Of a stretch of 35,659 bases of DNA, positions 33,195-35,659 are shown piece after piece. The DNA is taken from positions 47,782 through 83,440 of the forward strand of contig NZ_BMRI01000034.1 of NCBI RefSeq assembly GCF_014648555.1, read 5' to 3'. Both the position numbers and the translations under genes were made by a program. This stretch comes from Kitasatospora griseola (GTDB lineage: Bacteria > Actinomycetota > Actinomycetes > Streptomycetales > Streptomycetaceae). The notes beneath the pieces are model-generated. The model was not told the DNA's origin. It saw nothing but the letters and a program-made list of their open reading frames with translations, and did not search any database. The stretch's first letter is position 1. Every line of letters starts with the position of its first letter.

Positions 33195-34092
33195 CGCCGG
33201 TGCCCCCGGCGTCCCCGGTGTCATGCTTCGCGGCGGGCTTCCGCGCGGCGGCCTTCTTCACCGGCTTCCCGGCCGACGCGCCGTCAGCAGCCGTGGCCCG
33301 CCCGGCCGCCGCCTTGGCCGGTGCGGCCTTCTTCGCGGTCGCGGCCTTCGTCACCGTCGCGGTCTTCTTCGCCGTGGCGGCCTTCTTCGCGGTCGCGGTC
33401 CGCTTGGCCGGTGCGGTCTTCTTCGCCGCCGCGGGCAGCGGGGCCGACGGGCTGTCGACGGCCGCCTTCTTCGCCGCGGTCCTCTTCACGGCGGCCTTCT
33501 TCGCCACCGTCTTCGGGGTCGCCGTCACCCCGCCCTCCGCGGGAGCCTTCCGCGGCACCGAGCGCTTCGCCGCCGTCTGCTTGGCCGCCGCGCCCTTGCG
33601 GGCGGTCGCCTTCCCGGGGGCCGGTGCGCGGCGGGCGGGGGCCTGCTTCGCCGCCGGCGCCGCCTCGTCCGACGCTCCACCGGCAGGCGCGGGCTCCGCG
33701 TCCCACCCGGCGTCGAACAGGCCCTGGGCCCGGGCGGCCGGACGGACCGTCGGCTCCTTCGGGGCCGGCTCGGGCTCGGGGGCGGCCGGCTCGTCGACCT
33801 CGCGCAGCTTCGACTCCAGGAAGCTCAGCACCACGCCGACCTTCACCACCTGGTCGCCGACCTTCTCGAACACCCGCTCGGCCTCGCCCTTGGCGACGCC
33901 CGCGACCAGGTCCACCCCGGCCCGACCGGCCGTCACGGCCTCCCCGGCCAGCACCCGCAACTGCTCGACCCCGGGCGGCAGTTCACCGGTCCGCTGGAGC
34001 AACTCCTCGGCCGCGCCCAGCACCCGGCGGCTCGCCTCCTCGGCGAGCTCCGTCGCGACCACCACCACACCCCGCACCGCATCCCGCAGCAT
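33187..34092 (-). CDS. alanine/lysine-rich protein with histone H1-like tail
   Basis: 301 aa. Residues 1 to about 105 look helical and acidic (MLRDAVRGVVVVATELAEEASRRVL..KLREVDEP), resembling phasin or coiled-coil proteins. The rest is Ala/Lys/Pro-rich low complexity, with many KKA, AKK and KRTA units in its last 130 residues, like histone H1 tails and the tail of streptomycete HupS. The tail is expected to bind nucleic acid. The ATG at 34092 is chosen because GGAGG lies 8 nt upstream. It heads the 51-aa - tlyA - nadK operon and overlaps the 51-aa gene. No characterised homologue is claimed. Confidence 0.8.
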   Translation of the reverse strand: MLRDAVRGVVVVATELAEEASRRVLGAAEELLQRTGELPPGVEQLRVLAGEAVTAGRAGVDLVAGVAKGEAERVFEKVGDQVVKVGVVLSFLESKLREVDEPAAPEPEPAPKEPTVRPAARAQGLFDAGWDAEPAPAGGASDEAAPAAKQAPARRAPAPGKATARKGAAAKQTAAKRSVPRKAPAEGGVTATPKTVAKKAAVKRTAAKKAAVDSPSAPLPAAAKKTAPAKRTATAKKAATAKKTATVTKAATAKKAAPAKAAAGRATAADGASAGKPVKKAAARKPAAKHDTGDAGGTGGE

Positions 34093-34277
34093 CCGTACCG
34101 CCTCCTCCGCGGGCACCGACTGCCCGCCTTGACGCTACCCCGTCCTACCCCCACCCGTACCCGGCTGCCCCACCCACCCCACGGTCGGCCCCCATTCCCC
34201 CCACCCGGCCACCGCACCCGCCCGGCGCGTTAGCGTGGGACGCCGCACCGACCGCCGAGACAGGAGTACGCCGCACC

Positions 34278-34625
34278 ATGGCCACCATCGAGGAGTGTCG
34301 CACCGCACTGGAGCAGCTCAGCCGCAACCTCGCCGGCGCGAACGGCGACGTCCGCAAGGCCGCCGCCCTCGACCGGTCGCTCAGCTGCCACGTCACCGAC
34401 CTCGACCTGACCTTCACCGGGCGACTCACCGACGGACAGCTCACCGGCATCACCGACGCCCCGGGCGCCCCCACCGCCAAGGCCGACATCCGGCTCACCA
34501 CCACCGGCCACGACCTGGTCGCCCTGGTCGACGGCACGCTGGCCTTCCCCACCGCCTGGGCCACCGGCCGCCTCAAGCTGGACGCGAGCTTCCTCGACCT
34601 GCTGCGCCTGCGCAGCCTGCTCTGA
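34278..34625 (+). CDS. SCP2 sterol-carrier-domain protein
   Basis: 115 aa, consisting of a single SCP2-like domain: VTDLDLTFTGRLTDGQL forms the beta part, and LVALVDGTLAFPTAWATGRLKLDASFLDLLRLRSLL the conserved C-terminal part. Such domains bind lipids or other hydrophobic ligands; the ligand here is unknown. The ATG at 34278 follows AGGAG with an 11-nt gap. TAGCGT at 34231-34236 could be a -10 element, without a clear -35. It is divergent from the alanine/lysine-rich gene and alone on its strand. Confidence 0.88.
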   Translation: MATIEECRTALEQLSRNLAGANGDVRKAAALDRSLSCHVTDLDLTFTGRLTDGQLTGITDAPGAPTAKADIRLTTTGHDLVALVDGTLAFPTAWATGRLKLDASFLDLLRLRSLL

Positions 34626-35008
34626 GCCCGACGCACAGTCGCAGCGCTGCGCCCGCTGCGGGGCCGCGACCTCGGACCTGCCGCCCGCGCAGGTCGCTCC
34701 GGTCGCCTGCTCCCGGTCGGCGGCAGGCAGGAGCACCGCGCCCGCCCCGATCGGGAAGCCCCCCGGCAGTTCGGTCACCGGACCGTCCGCCGGGGGACGG
34801 GCCTCCGGCGGGAAACAGGCGCTGCTCCACCTGCCCTCCCGCCCACCGCCCACGCCGAAGCACCAGGAACCGTCCGTCCCGCTCCACCGGAACACTCCGT
34901 CGCCGCGAGCACGAGCGCCCGCACGGCCCCTCGACGCACCCCGCAACATCCCCCGGACGACCGAAACGCCCCGGGGACCACCAGCCGTGACGGGCCGTCA
35001 ACCAGCGG
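34626..35008. other. unassigned interval with high-GC3 open frames
   Basis: About 380 bp between the SCP2 gene and the HAD hydrolase stop. No gene can be supported firmly. On the minus strand a frame open from ATG 34949 shows non-random composition in its first 95 codons (VFRWSGTDGSWCFGVGGG, later TCAGGRSE and RCDCASG). It has no stop before it runs antisense through the whole SCP2 gene. On the plus strand the frame sharing the same wobble positions contains CARCGAATS but has no start codon. It may be a decayed gene. Confidence 0.3.
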
Positions 35009-35659
35009 TCAGCGCACCGCCGGCAGCGCCGCCAGCGCCTTCGCCGTCTCCGGCGCCGCGCCGTTCACGTCCGCCCACGTCCAGGCCGCCGCGCACAGCG
35101 CCCGCAGGGCGTCGATCCGCTCGCCCGCGCCGTCCAGGGTCAGCGCGCCGCCGTCCACGCCGGCCTCCCAGCCGCCGCAGCCGAACCGGCCGCCGCCGAG
35201 CGCCGACACCACCGGCTGCGACTCCAGCAGGCCGCGCAGGTCGTCCGACAGGTACGTCGGACGGTGCTGCACGGGGGCGGCGAGCAGCAGTTCGGGCGTG
35301 GTGACGCCGGTGAACACCAGCAGCGAGTCCACACCGCCGTTGAACGCGCCCTCGATGTCGGTGTCGAGGCGGTCGCCGACCACCAGCGGACGCTTCGCGC
35401 CCGTCCGCAGCACCGTCTCCCGGTGCATCGGCGGCAGCGGCTTGCCCGCGACCTCCGGCGTCACGCCGGTCGCCGCCGACACGGCCGCCACCAGCGTCCC
35501 GTTGCCCGGCGCGATGCCGCGCGCCGTCGGGATCGACAGGTCCGTGTTCGACGCCACCCACGGCAGGCCCCGGCCCACCGCGTACGAGGCCTCCGCGAGG
35601 TCCGTCCAGCCCACCGACGGGTCGTAGCCCTGCGCCACCGCCACCGGGTCCTCCGCCAG
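35009..35659 (-). CDS. HAD-superfamily hydrolase (class IIA, NagD-like), 5' part missing
   Basis: At least 217 C-terminal residues of a HAD-IIA phosphatase; the frame runs off the right edge. SNTDLSIPTARGIAPGNGTLVAAV and KPLPPMHRETVLR are cap and linker segments of the NagD/p-nitrophenyl-phosphatase type. RPLVVGDRLDTDIEGAFNGGVDSLLVFTG is HAD motif IV with its metal-binding Asp pair. The N-terminal nucleophile motif (DxDGT) lies outside the window. The C-terminal ~75 residues (from about LSDDLRGLL) form an extra Ala/Gly/Asp-rich region beyond the HAD core. Its position upstream of tlyA fits the usual actinobacterial arrangement. Confidence 0.92.
   Translation of the reverse strand: MAEDPVAVAQGYDPSVGWTDLAEASYAVGRGLPWVASNTDLSIPTARGIAPGNGTLVAAVSAATGVTPEVAGKPLPPMHRETVLRTGAKRPLVVGDRLDTDIEGAFNGGVDSLLVFTGVTTPELLLAAPVQHRPTYLSDDLRGLLESQPVVSALGGGRFGCGGWEAGVDGGALTLDGAGERIDALRALCAAAWTWADVNGAAPETAKALAALPAVR

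Noticed and set aside
34624..34990. Zinc-ribbon gene on the plus strand (CARCGAATS)
   Set aside because: The frame has no start codon, and its composition becomes random Pro/Arg-rich. It is kept only as a question in the findings.

Overview
The window is about 35.7 kb of very GC-rich DNA with strong G/C preference at third codon positions, frequent GTG starts and gene content typical of Streptomycetaceae (Streptomyces or Kitasatospora). I judge this from the genes themselves and from recalled Streptomyces gene order; no database search was made. Most of it is a conserved chromosomal housekeeping block read on the minus strand. From right to left this block is: HAD hydrolase, alanine/lysine-rich protein, 51-aa protein, tlyA, nadK, recN, glycosyltransferase, pyrG, NUDIX hydrolase, AfsR-like NTPase/TPR protein, ald, parA, ribbon-helix-helix protein, scpA, scpB, rluB, an HTH regulator, tyrA, a DUF899 protein, cmk and der.

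Region by region. 1-2.2 kb: the first codons of a minus-strand gene, a divergent control region of about 620 bp that is unusually AT-rich in its middle, and a two-gene plus-strand operon of unknown function. A very strong bidirectional hairpin then separates it from der. 2.3-7.2 kb: der, cmk, a DUF899 gene and tyrA. Between DUF899 and tyrA lies a decayed tandem array whose units resemble the 3' end of tyrA plus the small hairpin behind it. 7.4-11.4 kb: a plus-strand group of two DUF4139 (MuiA-type) paralogues followed by a DUF952 gene. 11.4-17.1 kb: an HTH regulator, then the tightly overlapped parA - RHH - scpA - scpB - rluB operon, which ends in a perfect 42-nt palindrome. 17.1-23.4 kb: ald with a recognisable promoter and palindrome, the NTPase/TPR protein, NUDIX and pyrG. 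23.8-28.8 kb: a plus-strand GH15 glucosidase convergent with a GT4 glycosyltransferase, then recN. 28.8-31.2 kb: a divergent YczE-type membrane protein / MocR regulator pair and a 22-bp inverted repeat, which look like an insertion between recN and nadK. 31.2-35.7 kb: nadK, tlyA, a 51-aa protein, an alanine/lysine-rich protein, a plus-strand SCP2-domain gene, an unexplained open-frame region, and a HAD hydrolase running off the end.

Functionally the block joins chromosome organisation (ParA, ScpA, ScpB, RecN), ribosome biogenesis and rRNA modification (Der, RluB, TlyA), nucleotide and cofactor supply (Cmk, PyrG, NadK, NUDIX) and amino-acid metabolism (TyrA, Ald). The less conserved parts are the tyrA-derived array with DUF899, the DUF4139 pair, the MocR/YczE cassette and the 34.6-35.0 kb interval; most of the findings are there. 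No rRNA, tRNA, CRISPR array, transposase or phage gene was seen.
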